A stretch of 64,000 nucleotides of DNA from Actinomadura oligospora ATCC 43269 (GCF_000518265.1 NZ_JADG01000022.1:62001-126000); one strand, 5' to 3'; shown: positions 24,085 through 33,112, counted from the first letter of the stretch. Notes: generated from the sequence alone by a model not told the origin. Program-made: numbers and translations.

Positions 24085-25359
24085 ATGGAAACTCCGGATT
24101 TCAGGCGAAGGGACTTCGGCAGACTCGCGGCGCTCGGCGTGGGCGGACCCGCGCTGCTCGCCGCGTGCGGCGAGGGCGGCGGCGCGCACGACGCGTCCTC
24201 GGTGGCGGCGACCCGCAGTTGGAAGGTCAGCGGGCAGGCCCTCTCCGGGATGGGCGGCTTCGACGCGACGGTCAAGAGCTTCATGCAGGCGCGGAACATC
24301 CCCTGCGGCCAGCTGGCCGTCGCCCGCAAGGGCAAGCTGCTGCTCGCGCGCGGCTACACCTGGAGCGCGAGCACCACGCTGAAGACGTCCCCGACGTCGC
24401 TGTTCCGGATCGCCAGCATCTCCAAGCCGATCACCGCCACCGCGGTGCTTCGGCTCATGCAGGAGGGCAAGCTCAAGCCGACCGACAAGGTCGCGACGCT
24501 GCTGAAGCTGCCGACCACCGCCGACCCGCGGCTCAAGGACGTGACCGTCCTGCGGCTGCTGCAGCACCTCGGCGGCTGGGACCGCGACAAGTCGCCCGAC
24601 CCCATGTTCCAGGACGCCGCCATCGCCAAGGCCCTGAGGAAGGGCCTGCCGGTCAGCCGCGCCGACATCATGAAGTGGGAGTCCGGCCGCAAGCTCGACC
24701 ACAAGCCCGGGTCCACCTACTCCTACAGCAACTACGGCTACATGCTGCTCGGCCGGATCATCGAGAAGGTCTCCGGCCAGTCCTACGCCGCCTACGTCCA
24801 GTCGAAGGTGCTCGGGCCGCGCGGCATCAAGCGGATGAAGCTCGCGCACGGCCTGACCAAGGCCACCGGCGAGGTTCCCTACTACTCGTCCTACAAGGGC
24901 GCGACCGTCTACGACAACAGTGGCAAGCAGGTCGCGTTCCCGTACGGCGGCTTCAACATCGAGAACATGGACGCCCACGGCGGCTGGCTCAGCACCGCCG
25001 TGGACCTGACCCGCTTCGCGCAGATCTACGACGGCGGCACGTCCGTGCTGAACACCGCGTCGATCTCCCGCGCGTTCGCCAAGCCGGAGACCGGGGTCAA
25101 CGCCAGCGGCTGGTACTACGGCACCGGCTGGATGGTCCGGCCCGTCACCGGCGGGCGCAACACCTGGCACGACGGCAGCCTGGCGGGCACGAGCACCCTG
25201 CTCGTCCGCCGCTTCGACGGCCTGACCTGGGCGGTCCTGTTCGACCAGCGCCAGGAGGGCAGCCAGCCGTCCTACGGCGACATCGACGGTGCGCTGCACA
25301 AGGCCGCGAACGCCGTCAGGACGTGGCCGACCGGCAACCTGTACGGGTCGTACTTCTAG
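24085..25359 (+). CDS. serine hydrolase, beta-lactamase/penicillin-binding-protein-like, Tat lipoprotein
   Basis: The 424-aa protein begins with a twin-arginine motif (RRRDFGRL) and lipobox LLAAC (Cys28), so it is probably exported folded and lipidated. The class-C-like active site is complete: Ser111-x-x-Lys114 (SISK), Tyr214-Ser-Asn216 and His362-Asp-Gly. The family includes D-alanyl-D-alanine carboxypeptidases, esterases and beta-lactamases; the sequence does not choose among them. It follows the VanW gene by 57 bp, which suggests a joint cell-wall role. Its stop shares CTAG with the convergent glycosyltransferase stop. Confidence 0.88.
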   Translation: METPDFRRRDFGRLAALGVGGPALLAACGEGGGAHDASSVAATRSWKVSGQALSGMGGFDATVKSFMQARNIPCGQLAVARKGKLLLARGYTWSASTTLKTSPTSLFRIASISKPITATAVLRLMQEGKLKPTDKVATLLKLPTTADPRLKDVTVLRLLQHLGGWDRDKSPDPMFQDAAIAKALRKGLPVSRADIMKWESGRKLDHKPGSTYSYSNYGYMLLGRIIEKVSGQSYAAYVQSKVLGPRGIKRMKLAHGLTKATGEVPYYSSYKGATVYDNSGKQVAFPYGGFNIENMDAHGGWLSTAVDLTRFAQIYDGGTSVLNTASISRAFAKPETGVNASGWYYGTGWMVRPVTGGRNTWHDGSLAGTSTLLVRRFDGLTWAVLFDQRQEGSQPSYGDIDGALHKAANAVRTWPTGNLYGSYF

Positions 25360-26129
25360 CCTTCCAGGGCCCGGACGCGGGCGGCGCGCGCGAACTGGTC
25401 GTCCAGGCGACGCGGGAACGGCATGATCCGGTGCCGTTCCCGCCACGGCGCGAACTGCCGGACGGCGTTGAAACCGCCCGCCGTGACGATCCGCTCCGCG
25501 CGCGCGCCGAGCGGCCACGCCGGATAGACGTCGTGATGGACGACCTCCACCGGCAGATCGTCCGGACGTCTCGGAGCGACGAGAGTGAACCGGGGCGTCC
25601 GGACGCCTTCGGCGGCGGCCATGTCGGCGGCGTAGGCGACCAGTTCGCAAATCTCGTCGTCAGGCCCCGAATGGACGATCAGCCACCCCTCGACCTCGAC
25701 GCTGGGCTCGGCAGGCGGGTCGACCAGCTCCAGCGTTCTCACCTCGCCGGAGACCGCACGCAGGTAGTCCTCGTGCGCGCGCGACAGCGGCTCACAGATG
25801 TAGGTGACGTCGATTCGCGGACGGACGTCAGGCAGCAGCTTCTCGTAAACGGGCCACCGCAGCAGCCGAGCCAGATGGACGATCCGAAACCCGCCCTCCG
25901 GAACCTCCAGCTCACCGTTGATCCCGGCCGGGAACGCATCGATCCACACCTCGTCCGCCTCCACGCCGGACAGCGACGGCACGACCGGCCACTCCGGGAC
26001 GACCCGCGCGGCGAACGGCGAGTCCGACACCAGCGTCACCGGCTCGCCGTCCCGCCCGAGCGCGCGCAGCGCGGCCCGGACGCGGGTCAGGTGCCCGAGG
26101 CCCGCGCCGCGCGCATAGCAGGCGATCAC
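25356..26129 (-). CDS. GT-B-type glycosyltransferase-like protein
   Basis: The 257-aa product begins VIACYARGAGLGHLTRVRAA, the nucleotide-free N-terminal Rossmann start (G-x-GH) of MurG/UGT-like enzymes, and has a C-terminal donor-like segment RIVTAGGFNAVRQF near 220. It is short for the family (usually 350 or more), so one lobe is reduced. It could be a minimal transferase or an accessory protein. The GTG start overlaps the upstream GT4 stop as GTGA. It is the last gene of the six-gene operon. Confidence 0.75.
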   Translation of the reverse strand: MIACYARGAGLGHLTRVRAALRALGRDGEPVTLVSDSPFAARVVPEWPVVPSLSGVEADEVWIDAFPAGINGELEVPEGGFRIVHLARLLRWPVYEKLLPDVRPRIDVTYICEPLSRAHEDYLRAVSGEVRTLELVDPPAEPSVEVEGWLIVHSGPDDEICELVAYAADMAAAEGVRTPRFTLVAPRRPDDLPVEVVHHDVYPAWPLGARAERIVTAGGFNAVRQFAPWRERHRIMPFPRRLDDQFARAARVRALEG

Positions 26130-27223
26130 TCTGTCTCGGCGAGAACGCGCAGGTATCCGGCCGTTTCGGCGTCCGGGGTGAAGTCGCGGCGGATCCGCTC
26201 GGCCGCGGCGGCGCCGAGCTTGGCCAGCTCGGCGTCCGACGCGGACACCGCGCGCCGGACCGCGTCGCGGCAGCCGTCGGCGTCGCCCGCCGCGAAGGTG
26301 AAGCCGATCTCGTCGTCCGCGACGTCCGCGAGGCCGCCCGCGTCCGAGCACAGCAGCGGGACGCCCAGCGCGGCGGCCTCCAGCGCGACGTTCGGCATCC
26401 CGTCATAGAAGGAGGGCAGCGCGACGAGGTCGCACGCCGCGTACACCGCCGGGAGGTCGTACCGCTCCTGGAACGGCAGCACAGAGTGCGCGAACCGGCC
26501 GAGCCGCGTGGTCACCGCCTCGTCCGCCTCCCCGGCGAGCACCAGGTGGAAGGAGCCGGAGGGGAGCGCGTCGAGCAGGAAGTCCACGCCCTTCTTGGCC
26601 TTGAGCTGCCCGACCAGGCCGAGCGTGCGGACCCCGTCCGCGACGTTCGCCGCCCGCCACTCGTCCGCGCGCCGCCGCTCGGACGGCAGCAGCTCCCAGG
26701 ACGAGGTGTCCACGCTGTTCGCCACGAACGCCACCTCGGCGTCCGGCACGAGGGCCTTGACCAGCGGAATGTGCGACCGTGCGACGACGCAGACCCGCGC
26801 GGACGCCCGCAGCGCGTCGGTCAGCGAACCGCGCCGCCGCATCGAGAAAGGGCCGACGTCGATGTCGTTGCCCCGCAGGAGCGTGACCAGCGAGGCGTCC
26901 AGCAGCGAGGCCAGGACGGTCGCGGCCAGCGGCGCGAGCACGCCGCCGAACGCCACGACGTGCGTGTATCCGGTCATGCGCGCGGCGGTGAGCTGCGTCC
27001 AGAGGCGGCGCAGCGCGTGCTCGGGGTCGGTGCCGAGCGGCGCGGTGAGCCGCCGCCCGCCGACCTCGCGCCGCAGGTCCCAGGGGAGGTCGCGCCTGGT
27101 CAGGTGGACGAGGTCGATCTCCACCCCGGCGGCGCGCAGCCCCCGCACGATCCGGTCGCATGACTCGGACATGCCGCCCTTGCTGGGCGGATAGTGCTCA
27201 GTGACCCAGAGGACCCGCGCCAT
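26126..27223 (-). CDS. glycosyltransferase family 4
   Basis: The 365-aa GT4 enzyme has the N-terminal WVTEHYPPSKGGMSESCDRI acceptor-lobe motif and the C-terminal donor-lobe motif PSFYDGMPNVALEAAALGVP, with the E-x7-E pattern typical of retaining transferases. The segment GLVGQLKAKKGVDFLLDAL marks the inter-domain start. It probably adds a sugar from a nucleotide donor to a lipid- or glycan-linked acceptor at the inner face of the membrane. The start codon shares one base with the upstream stop (TGATG), indicating coupling. Confidence 0.92.
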   Translation of the reverse strand: MARVLWVTEHYPPSKGGMSESCDRIVRGLRAAGVEIDLVHLTRRDLPWDLRREVGGRRLTAPLGTDPEHALRRLWTQLTAARMTGYTHVVAFGGVLAPLAATVLASLLDASLVTLLRGNDIDVGPFSMRRRGSLTDALRASARVCVVARSHIPLVKALVPDAEVAFVANSVDTSSWELLPSERRRADEWRAANVADGVRTLGLVGQLKAKKGVDFLLDALPSGSFHLVLAGEADEAVTTRLGRFAHSVLPFQERYDLPAVYAACDLVALPSFYDGMPNVALEAAALGVPLLCSDAGGLADVADDEIGFTFAAGDADGCRDAVRRAVSASDAELAKLGAAAAERIRRDFTPDAETAGYLRVLAETE

Positions 27224-27663
27224 CAGCTGTCCACGAGCCCGTCGCCGTCGGAGTCCCAGTCGCCCCCGGCGTCCCCGTCCGAGCCGTCCCATTCGCTCCC
27301 CCCGGCGAAGTCGCCGGACGCCGCCGCCCAGTCCCCGCCGCCGGGCTCGAACGCGTCGCGGTCATTCTGGTCGAAGGACGGATACCAGGTGCTGGAGCCG
27401 TACACGGTCGGCGTGTTCTCGTAGTGCGTGCGCCGGTAGCCGTACGTCCACGACCGGTGGTAGGCGCTGTCGGCCACCTGCCGTGAGCACTCGGGGCAGA
27501 GGCCGTCGGAACCGAAGTGCTCCGGGCAGACGGGCCGTCCGCACGACGGGCAGGCTCCGGCGGCGGGCCGGCCGCAGCGGCGCAGCACGAAGAACCCGCT
27601 GAGCAGCGAGCAGGCCACCGGACGGTTCGGCGGCGGAGCCGGAGGCATCGGCGGCGTGGTCAA
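27223..27663 (-). CDS. zinc-ribbon protein with acidic Gly/Asp-rich tail, TTG start
   Basis: I do not recognise a named family. The 146-aa product contains a compact cysteine cluster CPSCGRPVCPEHFGSDGLCP plus ECSRQ (about residues 38-63), which looks like a B-box/RING-like zinc site, then an aromatic stretch (SYHRSW-like, TYGYRRTHYENTP) and a tail of Asp/Gly/Ser (DGSDGDAGGDWDSDGDG). The TTG at 27661-27663 has GAGGAGG 5 nt upstream and overlaps the upstream stop as TTGA. It sits between glycosyltransferase genes, so a scaffold or regulatory role in glycan assembly is possible. Confidence 0.72.
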   Translation of the reverse strand: MTTPPMPPAPPPNRPVACSLLSGFFVLRRCGRPAAGACPSCGRPVCPEHFGSDGLCPECSRQVADSAYHRSWTYGYRRTHYENTPTVYGSSTWYPSFDQNDRDAFEPGGGDWAAASGDFAGGSEWDGSDGDAGGDWDSDGDGLVDS

Positions 27664-28400
27664 CGGGACCTCCTCGTGGTGGCCGCGGACGCGCGCGGCG
27701 GCGTCCAGCGGAACAGCTCGCCGGTGACGGTCAGGATCTGCCCGAGCGTGCGGTGGTCGTCGTGCGTGGACACCTTCGCCGACGCCCGCAGCACCGTCCG
27801 GCCGTTCTCCTTCTGCTGGACGCGCACGGTCAGCCACCCCGGAGCGCGCGGCGCGGGCTCCGCCACCGCCATGCCCTTCGGCAGCCGTCGCGTCGCCCGG
27901 ACGGCCCGCGCGGGCTTGCTCTTCGTCTTGGTCTTGATCTTCCCGTTGCGGTTCTTCTTGACGATCCGCCGCTGCCGCACGCGATCGACGACCGCGAGCT
28001 CCAGCACGCTCCCGTCGCGCAGCTCGGCCCGGACGACCAGCCAGGGGTCGGTGTAGAACGTCTCCCTCACCGACCGGATCGGCGGCCGGACGCTGAGAGT
28101 GCGGGATTCGCCGCTCTTGTCCGAGACGACCGGGCCGCGCAGGTCCGTCGTCACGCCGAGGAACGCGCCCGGCTCCATGTCCTCCTGGAGGACGCGGAGC
28201 ATCGGGACGACCGTCGAGGCCGCCCGGTCCGGGACCTGCCACTTCCGCCGCGTGATCGCCTGCCCGTGCGCGGCGAGGCTCGCCACCAGCGCCGTCCAGT
28301 CGGCGGACGGGAGCGTCGCGGAGAACCGGCGCTCCTCGACGAGCTGCCGGTGCAGGGGATGCAGGCGCTCCAACGCCTTGCGCTGCTTACGCCAGAACAT
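27660..28400 (-). CDS. conserved-looking hypothetical protein of the glycosyltransferase operon
   Basis: I do not recognise the family. The 246-aa protein is basic and soluble, with no signal peptide or membrane helix. It opens with MFWRKQRKALERLHPLHRQL, has a central Lys/Arg-rich linker (VKKNRNGKIKTKTKSKPAR, about 147-165) between two beta-rich parts, and ends WTPPRASAATTRRSR. Ile/Val-rich strands in both halves (LVVRAELRDGSVLELAVVD; WLTVRVQQKENGRTVLRASA) suggest a duplicated beta fold. It lies 3 bp after a GT4 gene and is coupled to the zinc-ribbon gene, so it is an integral operon member. Confidence 0.72.
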   Translation of the reverse strand: MFWRKQRKALERLHPLHRQLVEERRFSATLPSADWTALVASLAAHGQAITRRKWQVPDRAASTVVPMLRVLQEDMEPGAFLGVTTDLRGPVVSDKSGESRTLSVRPPIRSVRETFYTDPWLVVRAELRDGSVLELAVVDRVRQRRIVKKNRNGKIKTKTKSKPARAVRATRRLPKGMAVAEPAPRAPGWLTVRVQQKENGRTVLRASAKVSTHDDHRTLGQILTVTGELFRWTPPRASAATTRRSR

Positions 28401-28403
28401 GCG

Positions 28404-29594
28404 TCACCACCGATCGACGGGCAGGAGGGACAACGTACGGTAAACCTCCGCGAGCCGGGCACGCGAGTCCGTCCAGGTCAGCGTGCGCGCGACGTGCTCT
28501 CGTGCGCGCGCGCCCATGGCCCGCGCCTGCTCGGGATACTCCAGCAGCACCCGGACGGCACGGGCGAGTTCGGCCGGACGGTCCGCCGGGACGAGCCGTC
28601 CGTGCTCCCGGTCCGTCATCAGCTCGCGCACGACCGGGAGGTCGGACGCGACGACCGGGGTCCCGGCCGCCATCGACTCCAGCACCTTCAGCGGCGCGCA
28701 GCCCTGGTCGAGGTTGCGGGCGCAGGCGGTGAGCGGCGCGACCGCCAGCTCGGCGTGCTCCAGCCAGGCCGCGACCTCCGCGTGCGGGACGGTGAAGCGC
28801 CACTCCACCCGGTCCTCGACGCCCAGATGCCGGGCCAGCCGCCGCAGCGGCTTCGCCCGTTTCGGCGGGACGGACGAGCAGACCACCAGCCGCAGGTCGG
28901 GCAGGTCGGCGAGGCGCGCGAACGCCCGGAGCAGCACGTCCAGGCCCTGCCAGGGCTGGAGCGCGCCGACGTAGACGATGTACCGGCCGGGCGCGTCCTC
29001 GGGCCTCGGACGCGGCTCCGGGACGTCCGCGCCGTTCGGCACGACGGTGATCTTCTCGTCCGGGATCCCGTACGCCCGGACGGCCCGCGCGTTCACCCGC
29101 GACGGCACGATGACCGCGTCGGCCGCCTCCAGGCAGCGCCGCTCCAGCTCGCGGATCTTGGCGAGCGTCCGCTCGGGGACGCCCGGACGGGTGTGCCGCA
29201 GCTCGATCGACGGCAGCCCGTTCACCTCGTACACGACCTTGTACCGGCGGTCCGGCGCGGACACGACGGGCAGCGCGCCCCACGGATCCCGGACGTGCAC
29301 CAGCTCCAGCGTCCCGGCGTGCTCGGCGACCAGCCCGGCCACCCACGCCGAGAACGCCTCGAACCGGTCGAGCAGGTTCGGCACGGCGTCCCCGAACCGG
29401 ACGATCTCCCGCGCGCCCTCGACCTGCCGGGACGGCAGCCATCCGCCGCCGGTCACGCCGAGCAGCCCGCCGCCGGAATGCGTGAACAGCTCGTCCGCCA
29501 TCTCCGCGATGTGGACGGACGCGCCCTTCGTCGACGGGAACAGATCGAACGCGAAATAGGCCGCACGGTGCTTCATACGGTTCATATCGCTCAT
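28404..29594 (-). CDS. glycosyltransferase family 4
   Basis: The 396-aa GT4 enzyme has the acceptor-lobe start YFAFDLFPSTKGASVHIAEM, the hinge VPNGADVPEP, donor-lobe YVGALQPWQGLDVLLRAFA and the CAPLKVLESMAAGTPVVASD motif with the catalytic-type glutamate. The start at 29592-29594 overlaps the epimerase stop as ATGA; a second in-frame Met lies three codons in. It probably elongates the glycan built by this operon. Confidence 0.92.
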   Translation of the reverse strand: MSDMNRMKHRAAYFAFDLFPSTKGASVHIAEMADELFTHSGGGLLGVTGGGWLPSRQVEGAREIVRFGDAVPNLLDRFEAFSAWVAGLVAEHAGTLELVHVRDPWGALPVVSAPDRRYKVVYEVNGLPSIELRHTRPGVPERTLAKIRELERRCLEAADAVIVPSRVNARAVRAYGIPDEKITVVPNGADVPEPRPRPEDAPGRYIVYVGALQPWQGLDVLLRAFARLADLPDLRLVVCSSVPPKRAKPLRRLARHLGVEDRVEWRFTVPHAEVAAWLEHAELAVAPLTACARNLDQGCAPLKVLESMAAGTPVVASDLPVVRELMTDREHGRLVPADRPAELARAVRVLLEYPEQARAMGARAREHVARTLTWTDSRARLAEVYRTLSLLPVDRW

Positions 29595-30517
29595 AGGACG
29601 GCCGGCGCGATCTCCCGGTGCCACGCGATCTGGTCGGCGAGGCCGTCCGCGAGGGCGATCCGGGGCGTCCAGCCGAGCAGGTCGCGGGCCAGCGACGGGT
29701 CGGCCCACGTCCGGTCGGCGTCCCCGGCGACCGGCGCGGCGTTCTCGATGTCGGGCCGGACGTCCAGGATCCGGCCCAGCAGCCCGATCGCCGTCCGCAC
29801 GGTCACCGGCTCCGGATGCCCGACGTTGATCGCGGTCCCGCCCGGCACCCCGGCCGTCACGGCGGCGAGCGTCGCGGCCACGACGTCGTCCACGTGCGTG
29901 AACGAGCGCGCCTTGCGGCCGTCGCCGAACACCGGGAGCGGCCGTCCCGCGAGCGCCGCCTCGGTGAACCGGTGGAAGGCCATGTCCGGTCGCTGACCAG
30001 GGCCGTAGACGGAGAAGTACCGCAGGACGACCGTGTCCGGACACCGCCGGGCCAGCCGCTCGGCCGCCACCTTGCTGACCGCGTACGGGCTGGCGGGCGC
30101 GAGCGGATCGTCCTCGCGGGTCGGACGGTCCCGTCCCGCCGAGCCGTAGACCGACGAGCTGGACGCCACGACCACGCGCCCGCCCGCCGCCGCCAGGACG
30201 CGCCGGGTCGCGACCACGTTGTCCCGGTGGATGTCGTCCTCGGCACCCCACGACGACCGGATCCCCGGCCGCCCGGCCAGATGGACGACCACGTCGGCCG
30301 AGGTCAGCGGCCTGAGATCAGCGGACGCCAGGTCGAGTTCGACCTTCGGGAGCGTGAGCGCGTCCCACGTCCGGCGGGCGGCGCCGGGCGCGAGGGCGCG
30401 GTCGGGCGCGTCCACGGCCAGCACCTCGTGCCCGGCCTCGGCCGCCGCCTCCACCACCCGGCTTCCGATGAACCCGGCCGCCCCCGTCACCACAATCCGC
30501 ACCGAAGCACCATACAA
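29591..30517 (-). CDS. NAD-dependent sugar-nucleotide epimerase/dehydratase
   Basis: The 308-aa extended short-chain dehydrogenase has the NAD motif TGAAGFIG near its start, the catalytic Ser (VVASSSSVYGS), the Y-x3-K dyad in SPYAVSKVAAERL and the DVRPDIENAAP region typical of UDP-hexose 4-epimerases. It probably makes the special nucleotide sugar for the downstream transferases, for example UDP-galactose or a uronic acid form. It is the first gene of the operon. A GTG at 30502 is an alternative start and gives a tighter family N-terminus (VRIVVTGAAGFIG). Confidence 0.9.
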   Translation of the reverse strand: MYGASVRIVVTGAAGFIGSRVVEAAAEAGHEVLAVDAPDRALAPGAARRTWDALTLPKVELDLASADLRPLTSADVVVHLAGRPGIRSSWGAEDDIHRDNVVATRRVLAAAGGRVVVASSSSVYGSAGRDRPTREDDPLAPASPYAVSKVAAERLARRCPDTVVLRYFSVYGPGQRPDMAFHRFTEAALAGRPLPVFGDGRKARSFTHVDDVVAATLAAVTAGVPGGTAINVGHPEPVTVRTAIGLLGRILDVRPDIENAAPVAGDADRTWADPSLARDLLGWTPRIALADGLADQIAWHREIAPAVL

Positions 30518-30575
30518 ACCCTGGAATGGTGCCCGGCGACCACGAACGGCCGGCGAAACGCCGCCTCGGCGCTGG

Positions 30576-32219
30576 TCAGCGTGCGCGGACGACCCGCTTC
30601 TCGTCCCAGACCGGCTCCGGCGCCTCGACGACCGACCCGTCCGACCGGAACACCACGAACCGGTCGAACGACCGCGCGAACCAGCGGTCGTGCGTCACCG
30701 CGACGACCGTCCCCTCGTAGGACTCCAGGCCCTCCTGCAACGCCTCGGCGCTCGCCAGGTCGAGGTTGTCGGTCGGCTCGTCCAGCAGGAGCAGCGTCGC
30801 GCCGCCGAGCTCCAGCAGCAGGATCTGCAACCGCGCCTGCTGCCCGCCCGACAGCGTCTCGAACGGCTGCTCCGCGCAGAACTGCAGCTCGTACCGGGCG
30901 AGCGCGTTCATCGCGTCGTTCCTCAGCCGCGCGTGCTCGGTCATGACGATCTCGCACGGCGTGCGCCCGGCCAGGTCGGGACGGGCGTGCGTCTGCGCGA
31001 ACAGCCCCGGCACCACGCGCGCCCCGAGCCGCGCGACGCCCGTGTGCGCCACCGGCTCGACCGGCGTCGCGCTGCGCGGCAGCTCCTCCGCCACGTGCGC
31101 GAGCAACCGCAGGAAGTGCGACTTCCCGGACCCGTTCGACCCGAGCACCGCGACCCGCTCGCCGTACCAGAACTCGGCACCGAACGGCCGCATCAGCCCG
31201 GTCAGCTCCAGGTTCTCGCAGATCACGGCCCGCTTCCCGGTGCGCCCGCCGCGCAGCCGCATCTTCAGGCTCTGGTCGCGCGGCGGGACCTCCGGCGGCC
31301 CGGCCTCCTCGAACTTGCGCAGCCGCGTCTGCGCCGCCTGGTACCGCGACGCCATGCCGTCGTTGTACGTGGCCTTCTGCTTCATCGTCAGGACGAGCTG
31401 CCTGAGCTTGGCGTGCTCCTCGTCCCAGCGGCGGCGCAGTTCCTCCAGCCGCTCGTTCCGGTCCCGGCGCGCGGCGGCGTACGTCGCGAACCGGCCGCCG
31501 TGGATCCAGACCGTCCCGCCCTCCACGGTCACGATCCGGTCGGCCGCCCGGTCGAGCAGCTCCCGGTCGTGCGACACCAGAAGGACCGTCTTGGACGTCT
31601 CGCGCAGCCGATCCTCCAGCCAGCGCTTCCCGGGGACGTCGAGGTAGTTGTCCGGCTCGTCCAGCAGCAGGACCTCGTCCGGGCCGCGCAGCAGCGCCTC
31701 CAGGACCAGACGTTTCTGCTCCCCGCCCGACAGCGTCGACACGTCCCGGTACCGGCACCGCTCGTACGGGACGCCGAGCGCGGCCACCGTGCAGGAGTCC
31801 CACAGGACCTCGGCCTCGTACCCGCCCGCGTCGCCCCACCCGGCCAGCGCCTCCGCGTACCGCATCTGCGACGGCTCGTCGTCCCGCTCGACCATCGCGA
31901 GCTCGGCTGCGTCCAGCACCCTCGCCGCGTCGCGCAGGCGCGGCGAGGCCGTGGTCAGCAGCAGGTCCAGCACGGACGACCCGTCCCGGACATTTCCGAC
32001 AAACTGCCGCATCACACCGAGTCCGCCGCTGTGCGCGACCGACCCCTCCTGGGGCGTCAGGTCCCCGGCGATCGTCCTCAGCAGCGTCGTCTTCCCAGCC
32101 CCGTTGGGGCCGACCAGCGCGGCCGTGATCCCCTCCCCGACCCGGAACGACACGTCCTCCAGCAGTATCCGGCCGTCCGGCAGCGTGTGACTGACGTGCC
32201 CGACCTCGACGTGTCCCAT
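30576..32219 (-). CDS. ABC-F family ATPase (two ABC domains)
   Basis: The 547-aa soluble protein has two full ATPase domains: Walker A GPNGAGKTTLL and GSNGSGKSHFL, signatures LSGGEQKRL and LSGGQQARLQ, and Walker B LLLDEPDNYLD and LLLDEPTDNLD. They are joined by a roughly 80-residue linker rich in Arg/Glu helices (about 240-320), the P-site tRNA-interacting motif of ABC-F proteins. These act on the ribosome in translation control or antibiotic protection. No membrane subunit is nearby. The ATG at 32217-32219 follows GGAGG by 10 nt. Whether it confers resistance cannot be told from linker length alone. Confidence 0.9.
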   Translation of the reverse strand: MGHVEVGHVSHTLPDGRILLEDVSFRVGEGITAALVGPNGAGKTTLLRTIAGDLTPQEGSVAHSGGLGVMRQFVGNVRDGSSVLDLLLTTASPRLRDAARVLDAAELAMVERDDEPSQMRYAEALAGWGDAGGYEAEVLWDSCTVAALGVPYERCRYRDVSTLSGGEQKRLVLEALLRGPDEVLLLDEPDNYLDVPGKRWLEDRLRETSKTVLLVSHDRELLDRAADRIVTVEGGTVWIHGGRFATYAAARRDRNERLEELRRRWDEEHAKLRQLVLTMKQKATYNDGMASRYQAAQTRLRKFEEAGPPEVPPRDQSLKMRLRGGRTGKRAVICENLELTGLMRPFGAEFWYGERVAVLGSNGSGKSHFLRLLAHVAEELPRSATPVEPVAHTGVARLGARVVPGLFAQTHARPDLAGRTPCEIVMTEHARLRNDAMNALARYELQFCAEQPFETLSGGQQARLQILLLELGGATLLLLDEPTDNLDLASAEALQEGLESYEGTVVAVTHDRWFARSFDRFVVFRSDGSVVEAPEPVWDEKRVVRAR

Positions 32220-32346
32220 GGCCCAGGATCCTCCGAAGCCGACCCGCCCCCGGTCAACCGCTTTTCCGGAGCGGCTTTTCCGGCCCGGCCATGCGCATCA
32301 CGTATCGCACTGATGTCATTACGGAGAGTAAGGTAAGGTTCGTTCT

Positions 32347-32745
32347 GTGCGTGCAGTCCGGTTCCAGCAGGTATCCACCCGGCCGTCGGCCCGGGTGATG
32401 CTCGTCCTGCTCGCGCTGGTCACCGCCCTGATCGTGCCCGCCGAGATCGAGGCCGCCGCCCTGACGGGCGAGCCGCCGACCGTCCAGACCGCCTCGCCCG
32501 GCTGCGGCGACGAGGACGACGGCCCCGGCCGTCACGGCGGGACGTCCGCCGTCCGTCCCGCGAGCGCCCAACCGGGACGTCCCGGCAGCGTCCGCCTCCC
32601 GCGCGCCCAGGCCCGCGCCCTCGCCCCGCCCCTTCCTTCGCCGATCCTCGTCCCGCGCGCGACCACCCCGGTCGTGGCGGCGGGCGGCCACGGCCGCGCC
32701 CCCGGCGCGGGGCTCCTCATCACCCTTCGCGTCTCCCGTACGTGA
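32347..32745 (+). CDS. small putative exported protein, leaderless
   Basis: The 132-aa open frame starts at a GTG preceded by TAAGGT (32334-32339) with exactly 7 nt between, the spacing of leaderless actinobacterial mRNAs. The N-terminus (VRFQQVSTRPSARVMLVLL) leads into one hydrophobic segment (about 18-38) like a signal peptide, then an Ala/Pro/Gly-rich domain with a single Cys. A weakly hydrophobic C-terminus could be a second helix. I do not recognise it. Low-complexity composition leaves doubt about function and translation. Confidence 0.45.
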   Translation: MRAVRFQQVSTRPSARVMLVLLALVTALIVPAEIEAAALTGEPPTVQTASPGCGDEDDGPGRHGGTSAVRPASAQPGRPGSVRLPRAQARALAPPLPSPILVPRATTPVVAAGGHGRAPGAGLLITLRVSRT

Positions 32746-32821
32746 TCGTCCCCGGCGGCCGGCCCGCACCGGGTCGTCCGCCCGCGCGCTCACTCACGTG
32801 CAGGACGATGCGGAGGACGCC

Positions 32822-33049
32822 ATGCGCGTCAAGGACGTACACACCAGCAACGAGAGATGGCGCTTCCACTGCCCCCGCTGTGTCTGGACCTGGGAGCAGG
32901 TGTTCGAAGCGCGCCTGAGCGGTTGCCATACCGCCTGGTACCACGACGGGCTGCCCAGCCAGCCGCCATGGATCGACCCGGGATGCCCCGCCTGCGGGGC
33001 GTCCGCGAAGGCGTTCCCAGGCGGCTCGCTGATCCCGCCGCAGCCATGA
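32822..33049 (+). CDS. small zinc-ribbon protein
   Basis: The 75-aa product has two C-x2-C pairs: HCPRC (about 19-23) and GCPACG (about 57-62), with aromatic residues between (WTWEQVFEARLSGCHTAWYH). This is a minimal zinc-ribbon layout. The ATG has GGAGG 5 nt upstream. It lies downstream of the small exported protein and ends 64 bp before the convergent prolyl-tRNA synthetase. Function unknown; similar short ribbon proteins bind nucleic acid or a partner protein. Confidence 0.7.
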   Translation: MRVKDVHTSNERWRFHCPRCVWTWEQVFEARLSGCHTAWYHDGLPSQPPWIDPGCPACGASAKAFPGGSLIPPQP

Positions 33050-33112
33050 CGCGTCGATCCGCGTCCTGTCCGGAACCTCGGCCGGACGCGGATCGACCAG
33101 CGAGGACGAACC

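Noticed and set aside
32320..32345. Possible iron-box (AAGGTAAGG half-site) before the small exported protein
   Set aside because: Only part of the TTAGGTTAGGCTAACCTAA consensus is present and there is no second half; the TAAGGT reads better as a -10.
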